From contig NZ_JAHXYR010000006.1 of NCBI RefSeq assembly GCF_019969845.1, forward strand, positions 124,001 through 188,000: a stretch of 64,000 nt of DNA. The letters run 5' to 3'. The DNA is from Sphingobacterium sp. GVS05A (GTDB taxonomy: Bacteria; Bacteroidota; Bacteroidia; Sphingobacteriales; Sphingobacteriaceae). How positions within the stretch are numbered: position 1 is the stretch's first letter; the number at the start of each line of letters is the position of its first letter. The position numbers were made by a program, and so were the translations under genes. Shown one piece after another: positions 53,812-62,890 of this stretch. The notes under the pieces are model-generated. The model saw nothing but the letters and a program-made list of their open reading frames with translations. It was not told the origin of the DNA and ran no database searches.

Positions 53812-56800
53812 TTAGGAATTTGTCTCCGCTTGTATTTGATTGGTTGATGGTTCTGACCCACCGCTGTATTGTCGTCCTCTTTCCATCAAATAATACAAAG
53901 GTGGAAGCATAAACAGTGTCAGCAGGGTAGAAAAGAGTAAGCCATAGACGATCACGGTGGCCAGAGGCCGCTGCACATCTGATCCGATACCTGTCGCCAA
54001 TGACGCTGGAAGCAGACCAAGTATAGCCACCGTCGCGGTCATCAGTACAGGGCGGAATCGACTGAAAGCGCCTTCAATGACAGCTTTTTCTAAGGCCATA
54101 CCATTTTTTCGTAGCACATTGAACTGGGAAAGCATCAATACACCATTTTGTATGGCAACACCGAAAAGAGCGATAAAACCCACTGCCGAAGATACATTTA
54201 GGGTCATACCCCGTATAATGAGCGCAAGCATTCCACCAAAGAGTGCTAGGGGTACAATGCCAATAAGTAATCCGGCCTGTCCAAAAGAACCGAAGGTGCT
54301 ATACAGCAGGATAAATATAATCGCCAGTGTCAGGGGGACGATGACTGCCAGTCGACTGTAGGCGCGATGCTGGTTTTCAAATTGACCACCCCATTGTAGT
54401 CTGATTTTCTGTGGATCGTATTTCAGCTTCTGGTCGATAGCCTGCTGGGCCTTGGTCAGGAAAGTACCTAAATCTTGCCCCCGTACATTCAATCTGACGG
54501 TCAGCTGGCGGCTATTGCGTTCGCGTGAAATGGTACTTTCTCCGGTATTGAGTTTGACCGTGGCGACTTGCGACAAGGGGATGCGTGTGCCATTATCAGG
54601 ATACAACATCAGATTGCCAATCTTTTCCGGCGAGTTTCGCTCGTTCTCAGCATACTGACAGGTGATATCGTATACTTTAATCCCCTGATAGACCTGAGAT
54701 ACAGCTTTGCCACCAACTGCAATTTGAATCAGGTCGGTGACATCCGAAATATTCAATCCATATTGTGCAATTTTGTCTCTGTCAACGATGATCTGCAACT
54801 GTGGGAGTGGTGGCTCCTGGTCAATGGCCAGGTCAACAGCACCTTCCACGCCTTTAAGGGTGGTCACGAGGTCTTCGGCGACACGCCGGGTTTCTTTCAG
54901 ATCATCCCCAAAAAGTTTGACAACGAGTTCGCTATGTGCTCCCGCGATTTTATCCATGACACCATCGATCATCGGTTGTGAGAAAGCTACATTATAGCCG
55001 GGCATTTGGGCATATTCTGCGGCTAGCTCATTGATAAGATCTGCTTTGGTTTTTCCCCATTTCCATGTTTTGTATGGCTTCAAACCCACACTGACTTCGA
55101 AGTGTGAAGGGGTCCAGGCGTCGGTACCATCATCATTTCGTCCGGCCTGTACCATAACATAGGAGATCTCTTCGTACTTCAAGGTACGCGCACGCAGGCT
55201 GTCGCTCATTTCTTTGGATTTCTCTACCGTGATGCCCGGAGGGAGGGAGACCTGTAACCAGATCGAACCTTCGTCAAGTGTAGGCAAAAAATCTTTACCC
55301 ACGGATGCTGTCAGCAGTCCTGTCGCTAAAAGAACAAGGCCCAGGGGAACAAACACTCGTCTTGGACGCAGCATTATTTTTTTGATCCGCTGATGGTAAA
55401 GTGCCGTTAATTTTTCCAGCCATCTATTGTGATAAACTTTTTGTGGCTTGCGGTAGATGAGGTAAGCCAGTCCGGGAATCAACAGCAAGGATACCGCTAG
55501 AGCCCCCAATAGCGCATAACCAACGGTATAGGCCATCGGTGTAAACAGTTTCTTTTCTACCCTTTCGAAAGCGAAAAGAGGAAGATAGGCTGTGATAATA
55601 ATGATGGTGGCAAAGAAAATTGGTTTGGCCACTTCAGCAATTTTCGTTGTTAAGGTCTGCTCGACCAATGGAGCATCGGGTTTTTCTTCCCTTTTTTTCA
55701 GAATGGTTTCGAGCATAACAATGGCACCATCCACGATAATTCCGAAATCTATCGCCCCTAGCGATAATAGATTAGCAGGTATATCTGTAAAATGCATCAA
55801 TATAAAGGCGATCAACAACGAGAATGGAATGGTGATGGCAACCAATAGAGCACCACGCCAGCTGCCCAGAAAAAGGATCAGTACAAGAAGGACGAGCGCC
55901 ATACCTTCGAGCAGTGTTTTGGATACGGTATGCAGAGTGTTGTCGACCAGGCTCGTGCGATCGAGGACCACGTGTATTTTGACATCTTTCGGAAGGATTT
56001 TACTGTTAAGTTCCTCGACCGCCGCATTTACACCGGCCAATACCTTGGAGGGATTCTCATGCTTTAATAGCAATACAATGCCTTCGATATTATCTGAATA
56101 GTCTACTCCACGTTTGTCACTGTAGCCCAAGGCGCCTTTACGCGCGAGGTTGCCAAGCTTTACCTGTCCAAGATCCCGCATGTAGATACGGTTTCCATTG
56201 ACCGATTTGACAACGATATTGCCGAGGTCGTCCAGCGATTTGACAAGGCCGATACCTCGGATCACATAGGATTGGTTGCCACGGTTCATCATGCTTCCAC
56301 CGGCATTGGCATTGTTGGCTTCGATCTTTGCGGTTACTTCGCCTAGAGAAACTTCATATTGATCGAGTTTTTTAGGATCCAGCTCGACCTGAAACTGTGT
56401 CGTGATGCCCCCAAAATTGGTTACATCAGCTACTCCCGCCACCTGTTTGATCTTAGGGATAATGACAAAGTTTTGGAGTTCGGTCAATTTCCGTAGATCT
56501 TGGGTATTGCTTTCGAGAATATAACGAAAGATTTCCCCTGTTGGTGAGGTAAGTGGATCTAATCCAGGTACTGCCCCGTAGGGGAGACTGAGATCTGCCA
56601 GGCGTTCCTGTATACGGGCCCTGGCCCAGTAGTCGTCAACACCGTCTTTAAACACGATGGTGACCATGGATAGTCCAAAGGTGGTTTTGCTACGCATGAC
56701 TTCCATTCCGGGTAATCCGTTGATGGTCTGTTCAATGGGAATTGTTATCTGTTGCTCCATTTCCTCGGCGGCTAGGCCCGGCACCTGAGTGACGATTTGT

Positions 56801-56937
56801 GAGGACACGTCTGCAATATCGGGATAGGCTTCAACTGAAAGTTGTTTCCAAGCGTAATAACCGAAAAATGCGATAAGTAAAAAAGCAGCGGCAATAACCC
56901 ATCTCTTGGCGATGATATGGCTAACAAGTTGTTTCAT
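53812..56937 (-). CDS. Heavy-metal efflux RND transporter, CzcA-like
   Basis: 1041 residues, twelve membrane helices with two large periplasmic loops. HME-RND features: AYPDIADVSSQIVTQVPG, the helix 4 proton-relay block AIDFGIIVDGAIVMLE (around residue 400), FLPTLDEGSIWLQVSLPPG and the TM11-12 block FALFGVAIQNGVLML-type (VGFIALFGVAIQNGV). The DFGxxVD form of helix 4 matches CzcA-type exporters of divalent ions (Zn, Co, Cd, Ni) better than Cu/Ag CusA. It follows the adaptor by 25 bases and works with the TolC protein and adaptor as a tripartite pump. Confidence 0.93.
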   Translation of the reverse strand: MKQLVSHIIAKRWVIAAAFLLIAFFGYYAWKQLSVEAYPDIADVSSQIVTQVPGLAAEEMEQQITIPIEQTINGLPGMEVMRSKTTFGLSMVTIVFKDGVDDYWARARIQERLADLSLPYGAVPGLDPLTSPTGEIFRYILESNTQDLRKLTELQNFVIIPKIKQVAGVADVTNFGGITTQFQVELDPKKLDQYEVSLGEVTAKIEANNANAGGSMMNRGNQSYVIRGIGLVKSLDDLGNIVVKSVNGNRIYMRDLGQVKLGNLARKGALGYSDKRGVDYSDNIEGIVLLLKHENPSKVLAGVNAAVEELNSKILPKDVKIHVVLDRTSLVDNTLHTVSKTLLEGMALVLLVLILFLGSWRGALLVAITIPFSLLIAFILMHFTDIPANLLSLGAIDFGIIVDGAIVMLETILKKREEKPDAPLVEQTLTTKIAEVAKPIFFATIIIITAYLPLFAFERVEKKLFTPMAYTVGYALLGALAVSLLLIPGLAYLIYRKPQKVYHNRWLEKLTALYHQRIKKIMLRPRRVFVPLGLVLLATGLLTASVGKDFLPTLDEGSIWLQVSLPPGITVEKSKEMSDSLRARTLKYEEISYVMVQAGRNDDGTDAWTPSHFEVSVGLKPYKTWKWGKTKADLINELAAEYAQMPGYNVAFSQPMIDGVMDKIAGAHSELVVKLFGDDLKETRRVAEDLVTTLKGVEGAVDLAIDQEPPLPQLQIIVDRDKIAQYGLNISDVTDLIQIAVGGKAVSQVYQGIKVYDITCQYAENERNSPEKIGNLMLYPDNGTRIPLSQVATVKLNTGESTISRERNSRQLTVRLNVRGQDLGTFLTKAQQAIDQKLKYDPQKIRLQWGGQFENQHRAYSRLAVIVPLTLAIIFILLYSTFGSFGQAGLLIGIVPLALFGGMLALIIRGMTLNVSSAVGFIALFGVAIQNGVLMLSQFNVLRKNGMALEKAVIEGAFSRFRPVLMTATVAILGLLPASLATGIGSDVQRPLATVIVYGLLFSTLLTLFMLPPLYYLMERGRQYSGGSEPSTNQIQAETNS

Positions 56938-56962
56938 TGTAATACGATTTTTGGATAAAGAT

Positions 56963-58108
56963 TTAGTTGCTTGCTAGCAGATAAAATGCGCCCTCACCGA
57001 TGATCTGTTCACCGTTGGACAGACCCTGTATAATCTGAATCTGCTCATTTTCGGTGACACCTGTCTGTACATATCGTCTCATAAATGTGTGGGGAGCTAG
57101 CTGTACCCAGACAAAGCTTTTATCATTAAATTGGAGTACAGCTTTCGCAGGAATAAATATACTGGCAGCAGCTACCTGTTCAAATTGCGTATTGACATAC
57201 ATACCCGGTTTGAGTAGCCGATCTTTATTGTCGCATTCAACCAGCACTTCGATATTGCGGTTTGCTTCGTCGACAAACTGATTGATATGGACAATTTTTC
57301 CTTGTAGTCTTTTTGTGGGCTGGTTGTCAATACGCACTTCGACACTGCGGATCTGATCAATGGCACCGAGGTCTTTTTCCTTGATATAGGCCGAAACCCA
57401 TACTTTCGACAGTTCGGCAATCCGGAGTAAAGCTGGAGCGTCTTCTTTATTGTATTGGCCGAGGACAATGCTATTGCTGAGGATTTCACCATGGATGGGT
57501 GAACGGACGAGCATGGGCTGACCAAGTACGACCTGCGCTGGGTTGTTGTCGTATATTTTTAAAGCCGCCGCCGCATTATTGAGCCTCGTGTTGCTAATGG
57601 CAAAATTGGTTTCCGCTTCTTCAAGTTCTTTCTGTGTACCGACACCGTGACTGAGCAGATCCTTTTGACGTTTTAAAATATTTGCTGCGAGGGCATAGGT
57701 TTGTTTGGACTCAAAGTATGTTCGTTGTGCATCGAAATAATCTGAAGAACTGATTGAAAATAAGGCTGTATTGACCGTTACTTTCTGCCCAAGCCTCACA
57801 TAGGATCTGACAACCCGCCCCGCAAAGGGCATGGGGATTTCAACATAACTATTGGGGATGATTTTGACCATCGCGGCGGTGCTGAATGTCAACTGATGCG
57901 GTTGCTGGACGACGGTGGTACACTTGATCTTGGACAGCAGTGGCGCATGTGCGTTGATCGTCAGGGTGTCACCTGCGAAATGCAGGGCCGAGGATTCGTC
58001 CGAAGGTACAGCGGGACGTTGAGTGCATGCTTGCATGATCGTGAGGGCAGCGATCCAGCCCATGAATCTAAGGGGATGGATAGGGATTTTGATAGCGCGG
58101 TTAACCAT
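56963..58108 (-). CDS. CzcB/CusB-like periplasmic adaptor lipoprotein
   Basis: 381 residues with a lipobox (TIMQAC) about 28 residues in; an internal Met at position 16 is another possible start. RND-adaptor layout: lipoyl half IPMPFAGRVVRSYVRLGQKV, coiled hairpin (RTYFESKQTYALAANILKRQ on), second half VRSPIHGEILSNSIVLGQ, and a beta-barrel ending VTENEQIQIIQGLSNGEQII. It begins the structural part of the efflux operon; the 162-base gap after the kinase gene could hold a metal-responsive promoter. Confidence 0.9.
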   Translation of the reverse strand: MVNRAIKIPIHPLRFMGWIAALTIMQACTQRPAVPSDESSALHFAGDTLTINAHAPLLSKIKCTTVVQQPHQLTFSTAAMVKIIPNSYVEIPMPFAGRVVRSYVRLGQKVTVNTALFSISSSDYFDAQRTYFESKQTYALAANILKRQKDLLSHGVGTQKELEEAETNFAISNTRLNNAAAALKIYDNNPAQVVLGQPMLVRSPIHGEILSNSIVLGQYNKEDAPALLRIAELSKVWVSAYIKEKDLGAIDQIRSVEVRIDNQPTKRLQGKIVHINQFVDEANRNIEVLVECDNKDRLLKPGMYVNTQFEQVAAASIFIPAKAVLQFNDKSFVWVQLAPHTFMRRYVQTGVTENEQIQIIQGLSNGEQIIGEGAFYLLASN

Positions 58109-58270
58109 TGTTTTTAGTTTCTAAAAGCCATCTTCTACCCATTCAAGAACTGTTCAACGAATGGGCGGTTGATGACCGGCGTTTCTGTTTCAAAAAAATT
58201 ATGGTGCAAAGCTATCCATGCCTCTGCTGGAAGGCAGTTAGAGAGGCTTTAGAAAAATATTAGAATTTTA

Positions 58271-59647
58271 TTAGAGTGCTGATGGATGGGGTAGATTGAT
58301 CTGGAATACACTACCGATGCCTTTCGTTGAGCGGACAAGAATTTCGCCTTGATGCAGTAGAATAATCTTTTTGGTCAGTGAGAGACCGATGCCATTCCCT
58401 TCACTGTAGGCTTTGTTGTTGCCGCGATAGAAAGGGGTGAATATGCGTTCAAGATCCTGAGGCTCGATGCCTATGCCGTCATCTTTAAATTCCAGTTGTA
58501 TAGAAGTTCCACTGGATTTAATCGCTATGGAACATTTTTGGTTATCGGAAAACTTACATGCGTTTTCAATTAAATTCACAAAAGCGACCTGGAGCAGGTA
58601 TTCATTGCCGACAATCGAAATCATCTGCTCGTCTTCCAGAGCGGGATCAATGAAAATGTCGAGTTTATAATCAGGATTGGCCTGCAAAACCTGCTGGCAG
58701 GCGTCAAGCAGGAGTTCATCGATACGTAGTGCTTTGAAGGAAATCTCCGAACTATCGTAACTCGCCTTGGCAAAATCCAGTAGACTATTAAACAGTTTTT
58801 TAAGTTTCTGGGCGTCGTTTAGTGTGTTGTCAATGATAACCTTATATTCAGCGGTGCTTCGGTCTTTATTCGCGGAAATTTCGAGTTCGGTAATCATCGC
58901 TGCCAAAGGCGTGCGCAGTTCGTGGGAAATATTGGAGACAAAGTGCTTTTGGCCATCAAAGGAGTTTTCAAGACGGTTCAGCATATCGTTAAAGGTGTTT
59001 GCCAGTTCGGATAGCTCATCTTTATTGCCTGTGCTCTGAAGTCTTGCATCCAGGCTATTGGCCGATATGTTTTTGACTTTTTGCGTCATGGACCGAATCG
59101 GACGGAATACTTTTTTTGAGAAAAATATTCCGGCGGCATAGCTTAAAAAGACCGCAAAAATAAAAACAATAATGATGGTCGATAATAGATTTTGAAGTTT
59201 ATTGTAACCATACTGATCATAAGCGGCAGCGGTGATGATGAAATTCGCGTTGTTGTATGCATAGGTAATGCCGATCACCTGCCATTTGTCCTGATAAAAG
59301 CCAATTTCCTTTTTTTTGACAATATCCCGCAACATAGCCGGCGTCTCCTTGACAAAATCAATGTCTACGGCATCATGGTATAATAGCTTAAAACGGGTGT
59401 CATAGATGGCTACTTCAACCTCGTTGAGAATTTTTCGGTTGTTGTGGTAGATATCTTCCAGTGTTTTTTTGTCTACCTGTGCATTTAAAAATAGATTTGC
59501 TTTGGTGTAGGCTTCTTTTTTGAGGAGGGCATAAAATTCATTCTCCCGGTTCTCTACGGCCGAATAATAAACCGTGCAGGCAAATACCATCAGGATGGTC
59601 GCTGTGACGACTGTAAACAGTATGGTGATTCGCGTTCTGATCTGCAT
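58271..59647 (-). CDS. Membrane sensor histidine kinase of the metal-efflux operon
   Basis: 458 residues. Two membrane helices (about 8-30 and 155-177) bracket a periplasmic sensing segment; a HAMP linker (KKVFRPIRSMTQKVKNISAN) leads to the HisKA helix FVSNISHELRTPLAAM (phospho-acceptor His242) and an HATPase domain with LVNLIENACKFSDN-type N box (FVNLIENACKFSD), DDGIGIEPQDLERIF and GNGIGLSLTKKI. The layout is that of CusS/ArlS-type kinases. It overlaps the response-regulator stop codon by one base, so the pair is translated together, upstream of the efflux genes it most likely controls. Confidence 0.93.
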   Translation of the reverse strand: MQIRTRITILFTVVTATILMVFACTVYYSAVENRENEFYALLKKEAYTKANLFLNAQVDKKTLEDIYHNNRKILNEVEVAIYDTRFKLLYHDAVDIDFVKETPAMLRDIVKKKEIGFYQDKWQVIGITYAYNNANFIITAAAYDQYGYNKLQNLLSTIIIVFIFAVFLSYAAGIFFSKKVFRPIRSMTQKVKNISANSLDARLQSTGNKDELSELANTFNDMLNRLENSFDGQKHFVSNISHELRTPLAAMITELEISANKDRSTAEYKVIIDNTLNDAQKLKKLFNSLLDFAKASYDSSEISFKALRIDELLLDACQQVLQANPDYKLDIFIDPALEDEQMISIVGNEYLLQVAFVNLIENACKFSDNQKCSIAIKSSGTSIQLEFKDDGIGIEPQDLERIFTPFYRGNNKAYSEGNGIGLSLTKKIILLHQGEILVRSTKGIGSVFQINLPHPSAL

Positions 59648-60327
59648 TAGTCCTGTTTTAAAATAAAGCCCATCCCAGATTTGGTATGGATATATTTTTT
59701 ATCAAAATCCTTGTCTACTTTTTTTCGGAGGTAATTGATATAGACATCAATAAAATTAGTACCGGTATCGAAATGGGTTTCCCAGACTTTTTCGGCAATC
59801 TCCATTCTAGACAATACACGTTCGGGGTGCAGCAGCAGATAGTGGAGCAGTTTGAATTCTTTGGGTGTCAGACTGATATCAATATTGTTGCGTCTGACAT
59901 TTTTGGTATGCAGATTCATTTCCAGATCTGCATAGCGCAGGATGGTTCCTGTAGTGCTGTCCTGTTTCTGATAGCGTTTGAGCAGCACCCGTATCCGTGC
60001 CAATAGCTCCCGCATTTCGAAAGGTTTGACCAGATAATCGTCCGCCCCAGCATCAAAACCTTCGATTTTGTCATCTGTGGTACCGAGTGCGGTAAGCATG
60101 ATGATGGGCAGGTCGGGTTTGATATGGCGGATTTCCTTACAGAGATCAAGCCCGTCCATCTTGGGTAATACGATATCGGTAATGATCAGGTCGAAATCGT
60201 GTTGCAGGGCCATTTTCTTTCCTGAAATACCATCATAGGCAATGTCGGTCTGAAATTCGTTTTCATCCAGTCCGCGTTTTATTAGTCCCGCGACACGGAC
60301 ATCATCTTCGACTAAAAGAATCTTCAT
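59647..60327 (-). CDS. OmpR/CusR-family response regulator
   Basis: 226 residues. Receiver domain with acidic pocket LLVEDD, phospho-acceptor Asp51 in DLIITDIVLPKMDG, the conserved Thr in IIMLTAL and Lys in DYLVKPFEM; C-terminal OmpR-type winged helix with LTPKEFKLLHYLLLHPERVLSR and THFDTGTNFIDVYINYLRKK. First gene of the two-component/efflux unit. It should bind the promoter in front of the adaptor gene when the kinase senses excess metal. Confidence 0.95.
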   Translation of the reverse strand: MKILLVEDDVRVAGLIKRGLDENEFQTDIAYDGISGKKMALQHDFDLIITDIVLPKMDGLDLCKEIRHIKPDLPIIMLTALGTTDDKIEGFDAGADDYLVKPFEMRELLARIRVLLKRYQKQDSTTGTILRYADLEMNLHTKNVRRNNIDISLTPKEFKLLHYLLLHPERVLSRMEIAEKVWETHFDTGTNFIDVYINYLRKKVDKDFDKKYIHTKSGMGFILKQD

Positions 60328-60551
60328 ACAACAGCGAAAGATTATTCGTTAATACTTCATCCTCAATATTGACTTCGACCAAAGCGTATGGACGGTGCAG
60401 GACAAAGTTATCAAATTTACCTTGGTTTCGCTATTTAACGGTAGCTCTTTTCGATAAGTTCATATTCTTGCCATACGACAAGAGTATCGTGCTCTAAATC
60501 AGTTAACTTTGATGAATAACAAGGTGCCTAGCACCTATAGATCAATGAGCA

Positions 60552-61076
60552 ATGGATAAACCAAAATCAGCAAAATTAGAAGTCATTATTCCTGCGTATC
60601 GGATGCACAGTCAAAGTTTTATCAATGTTTTGGATGGTATCACGGAGGAACATGCACGTCAACGTATCAACGGGCAGACCAACCACATGGTGTGGATGGC
60701 CGGTAACTTTGTCAATGTACGTTATGGAATCGCATACATTTTGGGCCTTCAGGAGGAAGATCCCTATCATGACTTATTTTTTATGGGTAAAACATTGGAT
60801 GAACAATTTAACTACCCAAGTTTAAAAGAATTGAAAGATAGTTTCTATGCCATTTCCCCCAAAGTCTATCAGCGTCTGCTGGAAGTAGACGATGTGCAAT
60901 TGGCGGAGATTTTCAAAATTGATATGAACGTTCCTTTTGTCGAGGAGAACAAACTTAACTTTATAGGGATGTGTATTGGACGGCAGGATTATCTCTGCGG
61001 TCAGATGGCATTGATGCGGCGTATACTCGGTTATCCGGGTATGAAATATGAAATGGACGAGCAGATGACCTATTAA
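60552..61076 (+). CDS. DinB-like four-helix-bundle protein
   Basis: 174 residues. The pattern VLDGITEEHARQRINGQTNHM, HMVWMAGNFVNVRYGIAYILG and FIGMCIGRQDYLCGQMALMRRILGYPG is that of DinB/DUF664-type helical bundles, where three His residues usually bind a metal. Here the first His (TNHMVW) is present, but the expected C-terminal His in the last helix is not evident (GRQDYLCGQMALMRR has none), so the metal site may be incomplete. Monocistronic and followed by a bidirectional terminator. Function unknown; thiol transferase activity is known for some relatives. Confidence 0.72.
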   Translation: MDKPKSAKLEVIIPAYRMHSQSFINVLDGITEEHARQRINGQTNHMVWMAGNFVNVRYGIAYILGLQEEDPYHDLFFMGKTLDEQFNYPSLKELKDSFYAISPKVYQRLLEVDDVQLAEIFKIDMNVPFVEENKLNFIGMCIGRQDYLCGQMALMRRILGYPGMKYEMDEQMTY

Positions 61077-61082
61077 GCGTCA

Positions 61083-61130
61083 AACAGCATAAGCTAGTGT
61101 TTTGTAGGCAATGTGCTAGCTTACGCTGTT
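61083..61130. terminator. Bidirectional terminator between convergent genes
   Basis: AACAGCATAAGCTAG (61083-61097) pairs with CTAGCTTACGCTGTT (61116-61130) over 14 of 15 positions, between the converging DinB-like and HAD genes. Confidence 0.75.
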
Positions 61131-61139
61131 CAAATGCCT

Positions 61140-61832
61140 TTAGCCCAGATGTGTCAGGATCTCATCGACTCGTTGAAGGGCAATAAAGCGTTCGTGTTCT
61201 AAATTAACCTCATGCTGTTCATGTGTCCAGGTCACGAGATAGGGAATGTGAACACCAAACCCACCGAGCTCAAGTACCGGAAGGATATCGGATTTGAGGG
61301 AATTGCCCAACATCATAAAGCGATCAGGTGTGCAATCCAGATGCTTGAGTAACTTACGATAGTCTTTTTCTTTTTTGTCGCTCATGATTTCGATATGGTG
61401 AAAATAGTCTTCCAGTCCCGAATTTTTTAATTTCCGTTCCTGATCCAACAGATCACCCTTGGTTGCAACGACCAGTCTGTAATTGCCCTTTAGCTGGGTC
61501 AGCGTTTCGGTCACACCGGGAAGCAATTCAATGGGCTTCTGCAAGAGCTCATGTCCGATCGCTATAATTTGATTAATGATCTCAAGGGGAAGCCTGTTTT
61601 CTGAGATTCGATTGGCGGTCTCAATCATACACAACATAAAGCCTTTGATTCCATAGCCGTATAGGTGCAGATTCTTCATCTCGGTAGCGAAGAGCTCCTG
61701 CGAGACGGTATGTTGTGGAAGGTAATTTTCTAAAAGCAGGCAAAATTGTCTTTCTGCTTCCTGAAAATAGGATTCATTGGCCCAGAGGGTATCGTCGGCA
61801 TCAAAAGCGATGGTTGTTATCTTATTTTTCAT
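61140..61832 (-). CDS. HAD-superfamily hydrolase
   Basis: 230 residues from ATG 61832, the start that puts the HAD nucleophile motif IAFDADDTLW at residues 6-15; the frame is open 11 codons further. Other motifs: VVATKGDLLDQE (motif II Thr), a Lys in IMSDKKEKDYRK (motif III region) and FMMLGNSLKSDILPVLELGG (motif IV Asp). A helical cap lies between motifs I and II. This suits a phosphatase of small metabolites. Converges with the DinB-like gene. Confidence 0.87.
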   Translation of the reverse strand: MKNKITTIAFDADDTLWANESYFQEAERQFCLLLENYLPQHTVSQELFATEMKNLHLYGYGIKGFMLCMIETANRISENRLPLEIINQIIAIGHELLQKPIELLPGVTETLTQLKGNYRLVVATKGDLLDQERKLKNSGLEDYFHHIEIMSDKKEKDYRKLLKHLDCTPDRFMMLGNSLKSDILPVLELGGFGVHIPYLVTWTHEQHEVNLEHERFIALQRVDEILTHLG

Positions 61833-61913
61833 TTGTATCATTAGTTGTTCATCAATTATTTTCAATGGTCTTCATGAGCTCGTTTACTCATTAAGTTGGT
61901 ATTTTAAGGTATT

Positions 61914-61954
61914 CGTGAGCTCGCTGCGCTCGGTTCACGCTGCCTTCGGCGGCA
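61914..61954. repeat. REP-like palindromic element
   Basis: CGTGAGCTCGCTGCGC with its imperfect mirror up to TCACG (61914-61939), directly followed by the GC-rich hairpin TGCC-TTCG-GCGGCA (61941-61954). The GC content is far above the surrounding sequence, in a non-coding gap between divergent genes, as for bacterial REP/BIME units. Confidence 0.45.
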
Positions 61955-62099
61955 TAGTGTTCAAGAGTTCATCTAACCCACTCACATCGAAGAGTCGTCT
62001 TGAATAAATCATGCTGTTTTTAAATCTACTTTTGTAATTTTATGAAGCTAATTTCTCAAAAGGAAATCATTATTAAAAGGACATTTGTCCCGGATCGTT

Positions 62100-62666
62100 A
62101 TGTTAAGAACAAATCAATCATTTTTGGATCGTACGATAACATTTTACGCTCAGCAGCAGCGTCAGGAGGATATCGTGGTCAGAAAGTATACCAAGGGGCA
62201 AAACTTATATGATCAGGGGATAGCATCTACCAAAGTCATGGTTATCAGTGAAGGGATAGTCAAGTGTTATTTTACCGAGGCTAATGACAAGGAGTATATC
62301 GTTGAATTTCTTTCGACCGGGGAAATTGTCGGGGAGATCGAAAGCATTCGTCATATTCCCAGTCTGTGTAGTATACAAGCCATGACCGATGTGACGGCCT
62401 ATGCATTTTCCAAAGCGTATTTTAGGGAGCTATTGGAAAGAGATATCACATGGAGCAATATGTTGCTGGATGTGATGGCACAACGTATTGTGCATACCTC
62501 GAGCCGGGCATCTTACCAGCAGTTATACAGTCTGGAACATAGTTTACACCGTTTATTGGAAATCCAATCCCAGCAGGATATTGCGATCAAGAAAGAGGAT
62601 ATGGCTGCCTATCTCGGTATTTCGGTCAGAAGCCTCAATCGGGAGCTTAAGAAATTCCTAGAATAA
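62100..62666 (+). CDS. Crp/Fnr-family transcription regulator
   Basis: 188 residues from ATG 62100; a TTG five codons upstream (62085) would extend it. Cyclic-nucleotide-binding-like beta barrel (YTKGQNLYDQGIASTKVMVI; EYIVEFLSTGEIVGEIESI) and a C-terminal helix-turn-helix (AIKKEDMAAYLGISVRSLNRELKKFLE). It lacks the cAMP-contact signature and the Fe-S cysteines of Fnr, so its signal is unknown. It stands alone, divergent from the HAD gene across the REP-like element. Confidence 0.9.
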   Translation: MLRTNQSFLDRTITFYAQQQRQEDIVVRKYTKGQNLYDQGIASTKVMVISEGIVKCYFTEANDKEYIVEFLSTGEIVGEIESIRHIPSLCSIQAMTDVTAYAFSKAYFRELLERDITWSNMLLDVMAQRIVHTSSRASYQQLYSLEHSLHRLLEIQSQQDIAIKKEDMAAYLGISVRSLNRELKKFLE

Positions 62667-62890
62667 TTACCTATCCCATTTTTTAGGGCATTCGTCACAT
62701 TTTTTCTATTTAACTTTTCATTTCTATTAGTATTGTATCATCAAAACCAATCGTAGATGAAATATCCATGTTGGAAAAGCACAAACAATGTGAAGAAAAA
62801 CTGGATATTCCATTTGACCATTTAACAACAAAATGTGAAGCATTCATGAATACCATTAAATGCAAACATAAATGAATAATTGATTACGTT

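Noticed and set aside
55592..56101. A 169-codon plus-strand frame antisense to the RND gene
   Set aside because: Lies wholly within a well-supported CzcA-like gene; Ser/Thr/Arg-rich shadow translation.
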